DNA of 61,265 nt from Brevibacterium gallinarum (GTDB taxonomy: Bacteria > Actinomycetota > Actinomycetes > Actinomycetales > Brevibacteriaceae), in contig NZ_JACSPY010000015.1 in the NCBI RefSeq assembly GCF_014836885.1, forward strand, positions 1 through 61,265. Reading direction: 5' to 3'. The position numbers and the translations under genes were made by a program. Shown piece by piece: positions 35,016 to 42,556 of the stretch (positions are counted from its first letter, which is position 1; each line of letters starts with the position of its first letter). A model generated the notes under the pieces. It saw only the letters and a list, made by a program, of their open reading frames with translations. It was not told where the DNA came from and did not search any database.

Positions 35016-35753
35016 GTGCCAGCAGGCAGAGACACGACGTTGCCCAGCATCACGAGGCGACTGGTGTGGCTCGGCCTGGCCCTGCTGGCAGTCGATGCTC
35101 TCTTCCTGCTGGCCGACATGCTCCACCGTCTCCACATCACGCGGGGAATCTTCCCGACCTTCGCCCACCCTCTGTGGGAGGGCGATCCCGACGGCAGCCT
35201 GCTGGAGATCTGGGGCTATGTGAAAGCCGTCGCCGGCGGCATCGCGCTCATCTGGCTCTGGCGACGGCTGCACGCAGCACCAGTGCTGCTGGTCGCCGGC
35301 TGCATCCTCTTCTTCATCGCCGCCGACGATTCCCTGCGCCTTCATGAGGAGATCGGCGGGGCGATCGCCTGGAACCTGGGCTTCCCGGCGATGTGGAACC
35401 TGCGCGGGCAGGACTTCGGCGAGCTGCTGTTCTGGGCGATCATCGGCTCGGGACTGCTGGCCTGGCTCATCATCGCCTTCCGCCGGTCTGCCCCGCAGCC
35501 GCGGCGCATCGTCTGGTTCCTCGTCCCACCCCTGGCCTCCCTCGCCTTCTTCGCCGCGATCTTCGACGGCATCGGTCCGGCTTCTCGCCAGTGGGGCTGG
35601 TCGACGCGTGCCCGCTACCTGGCCAACTGGGCGGAGAGCGCCGGTGAGCAGCTGTCGATCACCGCGCTGGTCTTAGTGATCGCCTACTTCGTGTTCCTGC
35701 ACCTGCGCAACCCTGGCCCCCGCACCACCGGGACGCAGGGCCTCAGCGACTGA
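35016..35753 (+). CDS. Multi-pass membrane protein of unknown function
   Basis: The protein is about 245 residues from GTG 35016, with AAGGAG about 10 nt upstream; an in-frame ATG at 34971 would add 15 residues. About six hydrophobic segments are visible. The motif FIAADDSLRLHEEIGGAIAW near residue 95 combines paired Asp with a His-Glu pair, a pattern I recall in uncharacterised actinobacterial membrane proteins, possibly metal-binding. Base composition matches the host chromosome, so it probably precedes the accessory island. Confidence 0.75.
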   Translation: MPAGRDTTLPSITRRLVWLGLALLAVDALFLLADMLHRLHITRGIFPTFAHPLWEGDPDGSLLEIWGYVKAVAGGIALIWLWRRLHAAPVLLVAGCILFFIAADDSLRLHEEIGGAIAWNLGFPAMWNLRGQDFGELLFWAIIGSGLLAWLIIAFRRSAPQPRRIVWFLVPPLASLAFFAAIFDGIGPASRQWGWSTRARYLANWAESAGEQLSITALVLVIAYFVFLHLRNPGPRTTGTQGLSD

Positions 35754-35809
35754 CAGCGCCCGGGCCACTGAGGCGGGTAACGACACACGCCCTGGACCGG
35801 AGGTCTTCC

Positions 35810-36606
35810 CTGACTCACCGTAACGCCCCGATGACCGTCGAGCGTAGGCGCCGGCTCGTCTCCCTTGTTATCGATCGCGGCTGACACCAATGACATGTTG
35901 CTGATTGCTTCCAGGTGTCCCTGGCAACGGTGTCACGCCGGATGAGTCGGCACCACACAGGGACCGGCCTGCCTGACCGCTCGAGCCGCCCGCACCACAG
36001 CCCGAACAGGCTCAGCGCACATACCAAGCGAGGTATCATCGCGCTGCGGTTCAACCGTCGATGGGGCCACACCGTGACGGCTACCGCCTGCACATGCCAC
36101 GCTCGACCGTCGGGCGGTTGCTGGCCCGCCACCGGATGCACAGGCTGGAGTGCATCGATCACGCCCCCGGTCGGCCGATCCGCCGATCCGCCGACCCGCG
36201 CGATGTCGCTACGAAGTCGAGCAGCCTGGCGAGCGGTGCATATAGCTTACAAGAAGCTCGGCCGCATCCTTGACGGTGGTGAGTGGCGGGTTATGGCCGC
36301 GGATCGGGCTAGGGCCGAAGGTCCACTCCTCACGGGGCAAGGATGCCCGTGCCGGGCAGCCTTCGTCGCGTTGGTATCGGCACCTGCATCACGCCGTCCA
36401 TGACTGCTCCCGGCTGATCTACTCCGAGATCCTTGATGATGAGAAAAAGAACACCGCGGCCGGGTTTTGGACTCGTGCCGGGGCGTTCTCCACCGGGATC
36501 GGTGTGAGCGTGGATGCAGTGATGACAGACACCGGGGCTTGTTACCGGTCCAGGGACTTCCGGCGAGCACTCGAGGATGGACTCAGGCACAAGCGGACGA
36601 GGTCAA
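35810..36606 (+). pseudogene. Degraded IS481-family transposase
   Basis: Fragments of one IS481 transposase can be read in order across shifting frames. First is THRNAPMTVERRRRLVS (start codon now CTG; TGA at 35882). Then come VSLATVSRR and GLPDRSSRPHHSP, GYRLHMPRSTVGRLLARHR, YKKLGRILDGGEWRVM, HHAVHDCSRLIYSEIL, and TDTGACYRSRDFRRAL followed by LRHKRTR. Several frameshifts and a stop make it non-functional. The last fragment is in frame with the downstream reverse transcriptase, so an open frame from 36270 wrongly fuses the two. The usual C-terminal part is missing, replaced by the RT locus. Confidence 0.82.
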
Positions 36607-36674
36607 GACGCGGAGCGGAACTACCGATAGACTCCATCCCACACCGACAAGATCCAACGAAGGCCTTACGACGC

Positions 36675-38039
36675 ATGACCACGCCACCGTACACACTTCA
36701 GAGCTTCGTCCGGCTCGCCGAAAGTGACAACCGCCGAGGCAACGACCTAAGCAGGCAGGACAGAGGCGTCAGGAGAGCGACCAGGCAGCTCAGTAACCGG
36801 AGGAAGCAGTACCTCCGTGACGTGCCTCGCTATCCAACAGGTTCAACGGCAAGGGCCCAGCTACGCGAAACCTACCGCGAAGATCGCGGCAAACTGCGCA
36901 AAGCGCGTGACGAAGCGGTAGAGGATGCGCTACAGACAGCTCTCTCAAAGTTCGATAAACACGTCGAGGAAGACAGCTTCGAACTTCAACTTGCACGAGG
37001 CTCAGTCGTTAAAGGAAAACAAACATACAAAATTTCCCGTGACCTCAGCATCACTTTCCCGGCGAAAGAAGCCGGGAAGCAACTGCACCACCTCTCACAT
37101 GTTGACCACCAGAGCCGAAATAGTATAATCAGAGCGCTCCAAAGTGCGCTAGAACGGCCGTACCCGCATGCGATATTAAAAACTGACATAAAGAACTTTT
37201 TTGAGTCAATCCCACACGACAACCTCAAAACAATTATCACACAGGCAGGACTAGATAGCCTGAGCTATTCAATCGTCACGACCCTTCTTGACGAATATAA
37301 CCAGCTAACTAACTCAGCATCTGGACTGCCTCGCGGCGTGGGTCTAAGTTCGCACCTCGCTGAAAGCTATCTGACCGATTTTGACATTAGCATCAAGTCT
37401 CGTCCAGGCGTGATTTTTTACGCACGCTACGTTGACGATCTTATAATGGTTCTAGAAGACGAGTCGATCCTCACGACACTCAAGCAACACATCAAAACAG
37501 AACTAGCCGACAAAGGCCTACAAATAAACAAGCGAAAAACTCTCGAAATAGTGTCAGACGAACACGGCAATTATCCAACAGGGACGACTGTGAACTATCT
37601 CGGATACCAATTTAAACGCGCAAACAATACTCTAGCAACCGGCCTAACGCAGCAGAGACGCGCACGTCGCGAAAACCGACTCAAAATAGCTTTTAAGGCT
37701 TGGCTAGAATCAAAACCGTCACAGATCCACCCCAACCACGGTCACAATGGATTGCTATTGAACCGCGTACGATATCTCGCCGGTAATACAAAACTCCTCA
37801 ATTCCAAAGCAAATGTGGCGATCGGTCTGTACTTCTCCAATAGCAGCCTGGACAGAGAAGCGGAAGAGCTGAAAGAGCTTGACAAGCTACTGAGAACACT
37901 CGTGATATTGCACCGTTCAAAAATGACCCAAAAGTTGCATAAGCGCCTTAAGGCGATCTCATTTGTTGATATGTTTTCCGAGCGCACGTTCTTGAGGCTA
38001 TCGCCGAAAAGCATCGAGAAAATTGTCAAAATCTGGTAG
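36675..38039 (+). CDS. drt3a: Reverse transcriptase, probable Drt3a (UG3) of a type 3 DRT defence system
   Basis: The protein is 454 residues if it starts at ATG 36675; the open frame continues 5' into IS481 remnants. RT motifs: A, ILKTDIKNFFESIPH (Asp171); B, SASGLPRGVGLSSHLAESYL near 215-235; C, FYARYVDDLIMVLE (Tyr252-Asp255); D, LQINKRKTLEI; E, VNYLGYQF near 300. No maturase domain or intron structure is seen, so it is not a group II intron RT. It ends 8 bp before a second, larger RT. Tandem RTs of about 450 and 680 residues match the UG3/UG8 pair of DRT3, which protects against phages by synthesising DNA. Composition is much lower in G+C than the host. A TAGACT at 36628 is a possible -10. 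Confidence 0.8.
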   Translation: MTTPPYTLQSFVRLAESDNRRGNDLSRQDRGVRRATRQLSNRRKQYLRDVPRYPTGSTARAQLRETYREDRGKLRKARDEAVEDALQTALSKFDKHVEEDSFELQLARGSVVKGKQTYKISRDLSITFPAKEAGKQLHHLSHVDHQSRNSIIRALQSALERPYPHAILKTDIKNFFESIPHDNLKTIITQAGLDSLSYSIVTTLLDEYNQLTNSASGLPRGVGLSSHLAESYLTDFDISIKSRPGVIFYARYVDDLIMVLEDESILTTLKQHIKTELADKGLQINKRKTLEIVSDEHGNYPTGTTVNYLGYQFKRANNTLATGLTQQRRARRENRLKIAFKAWLESKPSQIHPNHGHNGLLLNRVRYLAGNTKLLNSKANVAIGLYFSNSSLDREAEELKELDKLLRTLVILHRSKMTQKLHKRLKAISFVDMFSERTFLRLSPKSIEKIVKIW

Positions 38040-38047
38040 GTGACGAG

Positions 38048-40084
38048 ATGTACCGCAGAGCCAAACGGGATTCGCTGCGCCCACTAACTTCCGAAGTGTT
38101 GCCTTACGAGGTGCCGGTCCCTTTTAGCACCGCACGCTTCTATACGTTCCTACGCCTCCTACGATTCGAATGGGTCAAGAAAAACGAATTCAGGGTTCGT
38201 AGATCACGGTTAGGGCCAGGCGAGAAGCGCTGGCTCGACTTAATCTTTGATCCAATTCAAATTGGTAAAGGCGTCACGGATGGAGACTACCAAGTATTCA
38301 ACCTCGCTAGCGGTGGCGGTAGTAACTGCGATCTTAGACATCCGTACAAATTCCGAACACGCAGAAATAATGGCAAGTCAAGAGAACTCTCAGTGCCTCA
38401 CCCACACTCAATGCTCCTGATCGCCGAGTTCATCCACCAACACCGCGATTCCATTCTCTATTATACCAGTCGGAGCAACTTTTCAATTCGGCACCCGCAC
38501 CGGGTCGCACGGTTGCAGAAACGTAGGCGTTCAATATTCGACGGGGTGTACGATCGTGAATCTTATGGATCTGAACAATCCGATCTCGAATATGCATACG
38601 TATCGTCGTACTTCAGCTACCATCGCTACAATAACATAAACCGGTTCTTCGCGTCCAACGACTTCCACGCGTGTGAGCGCAAATTCACCCATTTAATGAA
38701 AGTGGACGTATCGAAGTGCTTCGACAGTATTTATACGCATACTATTTCATGGGTATGTAACGGCGAAAAATCGAGCAAGGCCTTCCGGAATAAAACAATA
38801 TCCACCTTTGGCGGCAAATTCGATCGCCTTATGCAATATTTAAACTACGCCGAAACAAGCGGCGTCATCATCGGGCCAGAAGTCTCGCGCATCTTTGCAG
38901 AGATTATCCTTCAGGAGGTCGATATACGCGTCGAACAAAAGCTTTCTAAGCACAACTTGATCTTAGGTAAAGATTATGTAGTGATGCGCTATGTTGACGA
39001 CTACTTTGTTTTCCTCGCGGATGCGAGACATTCCACCCTCGTCGAGGAGGTACTTTCCGAATGCCTCGCCGCGTTTAAGCTCCACCTCAACGAACTAAAA
39101 CAACGGCATTTCGATACACCTCTTGACTCGATTATGTCGATTGCAAAAGTTCGCATCAGGGAATCGCTGAAACTTCGGACGCGCATTGACTTTGCATCCG
39201 AGGAATCTGCGAGTAATTCCCTCTATTTTTACGCTCAACGTGCCATCCTTGATTATAAGTCAATTATTTTGGATACAGGACTAGACCACTCTGATCTAGC
39301 CAACTCATTTTTGTACGAGCTGCAACAAAGGCGTGATCGGACTGTTCGCCGATTCAGGGAATATCTAAAGGACGTTTCTCAAGTTGCACATAGGCAATAT
39401 AGCAAAGCTCAACTCGATTTGGTGCGCTACCTGACTGAGTCTGTTCGGGTTGGATTTTTCATCTACTCTTCTGCGCCTTCAGTTTCACACAGCATCAAGC
39501 TCGCTCGACTGATCGCAGCTTCACTTCGCGAGCTCGCCATTAACAACATTAGCGCGGTCGCGAAAATAAGGTTTCGCGATGAGATTCGTAAAGAACTCAT
39601 TTCTCAGCTTTCAGCCGTGCGTGACGAACCGGCACTCGGCACGCATAATTTAACGTTGCTCGACTGTCTTTTCCTAGTCGATCCGTCTATCAGTGAGGAT
39701 TCGCTACGCGATATTCTGCGTCAACGCAAAATGTCTGTTGACGATCTTGACGCGTTTGCAGTGCTGACTCTCCTCAGACGGTTCAGAACTCCTAACACAC
39801 CTAGTCAATTGCGTGAAGAACTCCTTGACCAGGCTCGAAAACTCATTGATCGCGGACGCGGCAGCAAGCGTGAGGAGGGATCCAGAGCCGTCTTACTTCT
39901 AAGCTTACCCACTTATCCAGGCGCCCCGGCTAAACGGATCGCGGACGCTATGGGGTGTGGCTTCTCCGGGCGGGACGTGCTGAAGCTTAGGTCGAGCAGT
40001 AGGACCCCGTCGTTATTCGCATGGGATGTCGATAAAGACTATTTCGACCGGCTGTTGCTCAAGGCGTCTCAAGCTGTATACTGA
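38048..40084 (+). CDS. drt3b: Reverse transcriptase, probable Drt3b (UG8) of a type 3 DRT defence system
   Basis: The 678-residue protein starts at ATG 38048, 8 bp after drt3a, so the two are co-transcribed and probably coupled. It has an N-terminal region of about 200 residues, then RT motifs: A, HLMKVDVSKCFDSIYTH (Asp220); B, SGVIIGPEVSRIFAEIILQE near 285-305; C, VMRYVDDYFVFLAD (Tyr315-Asp318). A helical C-terminal extension of about 330 residues, rich in charged residues, lacks recognisable enzymatic motifs. As I recall from recent DRT3 work, Drt3a copies an AC-repeat RNA template and Drt3b makes the complementary DNA repeat without a nucleic-acid template. Low G+C indicates horizontal transfer. 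Confidence 0.8.
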   Translation: MYRRAKRDSLRPLTSEVLPYEVPVPFSTARFYTFLRLLRFEWVKKNEFRVRRSRLGPGEKRWLDLIFDPIQIGKGVTDGDYQVFNLASGGGSNCDLRHPYKFRTRRNNGKSRELSVPHPHSMLLIAEFIHQHRDSILYYTSRSNFSIRHPHRVARLQKRRRSIFDGVYDRESYGSEQSDLEYAYVSSYFSYHRYNNINRFFASNDFHACERKFTHLMKVDVSKCFDSIYTHTISWVCNGEKSSKAFRNKTISTFGGKFDRLMQYLNYAETSGVIIGPEVSRIFAEIILQEVDIRVEQKLSKHNLILGKDYVVMRYVDDYFVFLADARHSTLVEEVLSECLAAFKLHLNELKQRHFDTPLDSIMSIAKVRIRESLKLRTRIDFASEESASNSLYFYAQRAILDYKSIILDTGLDHSDLANSFLYELQQRRDRTVRRFREYLKDVSQVAHRQYSKAQLDLVRYLTESVRVGFFIYSSAPSVSHSIKLARLIAASLRELAINNISAVAKIRFRDEIRKELISQLSAVRDEPALGTHNLTLLDCLFLVDPSISEDSLRDILRQRKMSVDDLDAFAVLTLLRRFRTPNTPSQLREELLDQARKLIDRGRGSKREEGSRAVLLLSLPTYPGAPAKRIADAMGCGFSGRDVLKLRSSSRTPSLFAWDVDKDYFDRLLLKASQAVY

Positions 40085-40107
40085 TCACGCTGCCATGGCG
40101 CATCGTA

Positions 40108-40312
40108 GGAGCTCCTCCGAGCTCCGACACACACGGGCGCGGAGGGGGGAGCGTCATCCAACCCCTCACCAAATTCTTCGTTTCCGATTTTCAAGTTTCG
40201 TCTGTTGGCCTCTCCAGCTGTGAGTCTCAACTCTGTCGTCGTCGCGCTCTCCGTCCCTTCATAGCCCCCATTCGAGCCAATGTGCAGCTTGACGTGTACG
40301 TCCCGGGACTTT
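40108..40312 (+). ncRNA. Candidate DRT3 template RNA with ACACACAC
   Basis: No gene lies between drt3b and the ISL3 element. A hairpin GGAGCTC-CTCC-GAGCTCC (40108-40125) is followed, after one G, by ACACACAC (40127-40134). Next is a possible GAGGGG/CCCCTC stem (142-147 with 162-167 of the 40 kb block). Further small stems follow, GAGT/ACTC near 40221-40232 and GACGT/ACGTC near 40291-40302. The region ends with palindromic GTCCCGGGAC and then TTTT (40300-40313), which could be a terminator. The AC repeat is what a DRT3 template should contain. Boundaries, expression and the downstream position relative to the RT genes are inferred. Confidence 0.45.
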
Positions 40313-40315
40313 TGC
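40308..40315. repeat. Left 8-bp target-site duplication of the ISL3 element
   Basis: ACTTTTGC abuts the left inverted repeat. The identical octamer is at 41740-41747 after the right inverted repeat. ISL3 elements make 8-bp duplications, so this marks a single, fairly recent insertion. The target lay in the T-run of a possible terminator. Confidence 0.92.
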
Positions 40316-41739
40316 GGCTCTTCGCAGTTGAGGGTGTAGGTGGGGTGGGCGCGTCGATGCGCTCGTGAGGGTCGAGGCCCTCCGATGATGGGAGTTCCTA
40401 CGCTGCCCATCCGGACGACCTCGACGTGCACCATCCTACTTTCGCGAGCCCTGACCTGACTGTCTTCTGCCGTCTGGACGAACTCGGGTTGACTGTGACC
40501 GGCCAGAAGATCACCGCGAAGCGGGCATGGCTGGAGTGCCGTGTCGCTGATCGGGACCCGTGGTGCCGGGGATGTGGCTGCCAGGCCCGCTCGCGGGGAA
40601 CCGTCACCCGCAGGCTCGCGCATGAACCCTTCGGGCACCGGCCCACGACACTCGTCGTCAGGGTGCGTCGATACAAGTGCGACGAGTGCGGCCGGTCGTG
40701 GCGCGAAGACCTCACTCGTGCTGCGGATGCGAGGGCGAAGCTGTCGCGCCGTGGGGTCAGGTGGGCGTTGGAAGCACTCGTGATCGATCACCTCACCGTG
40801 AGCCGTGCCGCCGCCGGGTTAGGCGTGGCCTGGCATACCGCGAACACCGCGATCCTCGACGAGGGACGCCGGGTCCTGATCAACAACCCGAGCAGGTTCG
40901 ACGGCGTCGCGGTGATTGGTGTCGATGAGCACGTGTGGCGCCACACCCGCCATGGGGACCGGTACGTCACCGTGATCATCGACCTCACCCCAATCCGCAC
41001 GGGAACGGGGCCCGCACGGCTGCTGGACATGGTCGAAGGGCGCTCCAAACACGCGTTCAAGACATGGCTCGCCGCGCGCCCGAAGGCGTGGCGCGATGGC
41101 GTGGAGGTTGTCGCGATGGACGGGTTCACCGGGTTCAAGACCGCCACCAGCGAGGAACTGCCCGACGCGACCGCGGTGATGGATCCCTTCCACGTCGTCC
41201 GCCTCGCCGGTGACGCGCTCGACGACTGTCGCCGTCGTGTCCAGCAGGCAACGCTCGGACACCGCGGCCGTCGCGGTGACCCGCTCTACGGGGCCCGCCG
41301 CACCCTCCACACCGGGGAAGAACTCCTCACCGACCGACAACGTGAACGCCTCATGAAGCTGTTCGCCGACACCCAGCATGTCGAGGTTGAGGCGACCTGG
41401 GGCATCTACCAGCGGATGTTGATCGCCTACCGACACCCCGACAAGACCACCGGCAAGAAGCTCCTCAAGCGGCTGATCGATGACATCACCAATGGCGTCC
41501 CCACAGCGTTGACCGAGATCCGCAAGCTCGGCCGGACCCTGAAACGACGAGCAGCCGACATCCTTGCCTACTTCGACCGGCCCGGCAGCAGCAACGGACC
41601 CACAGAAGCGATCAACGGGCGCCTCGAACACCTCCGAGGCAGTGCCCTGGGATTTCGAAACCTGACCCACTACATCGCCCGGTCGTTACTCGAAGCCGGC
41701 GGGTTCAGACCCGCACTACACCCTTGATTGCGAAGAGCC
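40316..41739 (+). mobile_element. Complete ISL3-family insertion sequence
   Basis: The 1424-bp element is bounded by imperfect inverted repeats of about 24 bp. The left end starts GGCTCTTCGCAG; the right end, read from the outside, starts GGCTCTTCGCAA. They differ at three internal positions. It holds one transposase gene and is flanked by the perfect octamer ACTTTTGC on both sides. Size, termini and duplication length all fit ISL3. It has inserted just downstream of the DRT3 locus. Its high G+C contrasts with the surrounding island. Confidence 0.93.
40426..41727 (+). CDS. ISL3-family transposase
   Basis: The 433-residue protein opens with a zinc-binding region, WCRGCGC near residue 47 and KCDECGRSW near residue 85. 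A helix-turn-helix follows, LTVSRAAAGLGVAWHTANTA. The DDE catalytic core shows VIGVDEHVWRH near 165, VVAMDGFTGF near 230, and GPTEAINGRLEHLRGSALGF near 390. Length and motifs are normal for the family, and no frameshift or internal stop is present, so the element could be active. The stop lies 12 bp before the right terminus. Confidence 0.93.
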   Translation: MHHPTFASPDLTVFCRLDELGLTVTGQKITAKRAWLECRVADRDPWCRGCGCQARSRGTVTRRLAHEPFGHRPTTLVVRVRRYKCDECGRSWREDLTRAADARAKLSRRGVRWALEALVIDHLTVSRAAAGLGVAWHTANTAILDEGRRVLINNPSRFDGVAVIGVDEHVWRHTRHGDRYVTVIIDLTPIRTGTGPARLLDMVEGRSKHAFKTWLAARPKAWRDGVEVVAMDGFTGFKTATSEELPDATAVMDPFHVVRLAGDALDDCRRRVQQATLGHRGRRGDPLYGARRTLHTGEELLTDRQRERLMKLFADTQHVEVEATWGIYQRMLIAYRHPDKTTGKKLLKRLIDDITNGVPTALTEIRKLGRTLKRRAADILAYFDRPGSSNGPTEAINGRLEHLRGSALGFRNLTHYIARSLLEAGGFRPALHP

Positions 41740-41747
41740 ACTTTTGC
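41740..41747. repeat. Right 8-bp target-site duplication of the ISL3 element
   Basis: ACTTTTGC repeats the octamer at 40308-40315. Confidence 0.92.
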
Positions 41748-42010
41748 TGGGCAGCTCACGCTACCCCTTACTTGACTTCTTTAAGCTACAGTGAAGATTC
41801 GTTCTGAGTGCTCACGAACTGCCATTTTGCCTACTCTGACTAACCGAGTCAGCACTGTTTCAAGCTACCGATTTAGGCCGGCCACCGCCTCGGGCGCGGG
41901 GCGTTCGGTAACGACCCGGTGAACAGTGGGGATCGCCCGGCCGTTCTTGGCCGGCGGTTGGACTACAGTGGGAGCGACAGCTCTCCGTCCTGCACGTGAA
42001 AGAACCCCCG
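41748..42010. other. Right edge of the accessory island
   Basis: No gene is seen. Bases 41748-41875 are relatively A/T-rich, like the RT genes, and contain an ACCGAGTCAGC-type patch and CAAGCTACCG. From about 41877 the sequence becomes G+C-rich host DNA, starting with GGCCGGCCACCGCCTCGGG. I take about 41.87 kb as the island's right border. No repeat of the tRNA-Arg 3' end was found by eye. Confidence 0.4.
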
Positions 42011-42463
42011 ATGTCAGCATTCCAGGCCCCTCCGGGCATGCAGTCCCCGATCTACGGCGCCGACTTCTCCGTCGCGATCGTCCGCCTCTTCCGCAAGGCC
42101 CTCGTGTTCGTCGGCCGCTCCAGCCGCAGCGAATACTGGTGGGGCCTCCTCGGCCTCGTCCTGGCCAATATCGCCATCAGCATCCTCCAGTCGATCATCC
42201 TCGGCCCGGCCGAACTGCTCTCCGGGGCGTTCAACACCGGCGTCTTCTCCGGTTTCGGGAACCTGGCGACGATGCCGCTGTCGCTGCTGTCGCTCGCGCT
42301 CATGGTTCCGCAGCTGGCGCTGAGCTTCCGCCGCATGCACGACGCCAACTACTCCGGCTGGTTCGGCCTGCTCATCCTCATCCCGGGCCTCGGCTGGATC
42401 GCCTCGATCGTCCTCGGGTTCCTGCCGACTGTGCAGAACACCCGCTACGAGACCACCGTGTGA
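42011..42463 (+). CDS. DUF805 membrane protein
   Basis: The protein is 150 residues from ATG 42011; a GTG 15 bp upstream is an alternative. The DUF805 pattern is clear: FVGRSSRSEYWWGLL near residue 38, four hydrophobic segments, and FRRMHDANYSGWFGLLILIP near residue 110. The function of the family is unknown. A long palindromic terminator separates it from the convergent ppk2-type gene. Confidence 0.9.
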   Translation: MSAFQAPPGMQSPIYGADFSVAIVRLFRKALVFVGRSSRSEYWWGLLGLVLANIAISILQSIILGPAELLSGAFNTGVFSGFGNLATMPLSLLSLALMVPQLALSFRRMHDANYSGWFGLLILIPGLGWIASIVLGFLPTVQNTRYETTV

Positions 42464-42494
42464 CACAGCTCAGCCACGCTTGAGCAGACAACAG

Positions 42495-42524
42495 CAGCGG
42501 CCGCATCGATCGATGCGGCCGCTG
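42495..42524. terminator. Bidirectional palindromic terminator
   Basis: The 30-bp perfect palindrome starts CAGCGGCCGCATCGAT and mirrors itself. It sits between two converging genes. Confidence 0.75.
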
Positions 42525-42556
42525 TCGCCTGCTCGGGCCGGGCCCGAGGCGTGGGT

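Noticed and set aside
36675..36700. TACACAC near the 5' end of drt3a as the template repeat
   Set aside because: It lies inside coding sequence, is shorter than the 40127 repeat and has no flanking hairpin.
36270..38039. One 589-codon open frame joining transposase fragments to the reverse transcriptase
   Set aside because: The first part is the frameshifted end of an IS481 transposase; RT homology begins only after about 36675, so the fusion is a frame coincidence.
36675..40084. Group II intron, retron or diversity-generating retroelement
   Set aside because: There is no maturase domain, intron structure, msr/msd-type inverted repeat or template/variable repeat pair, and two RTs are adjacent, which fits DRT3 better.
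34621..41880. Direct repeat of the tRNA-Arg 3' end as an attachment site
   Set aside because: No matching copy of the T-arm/acceptor sequence was found by eye near the right border, and no integrase gene is present.
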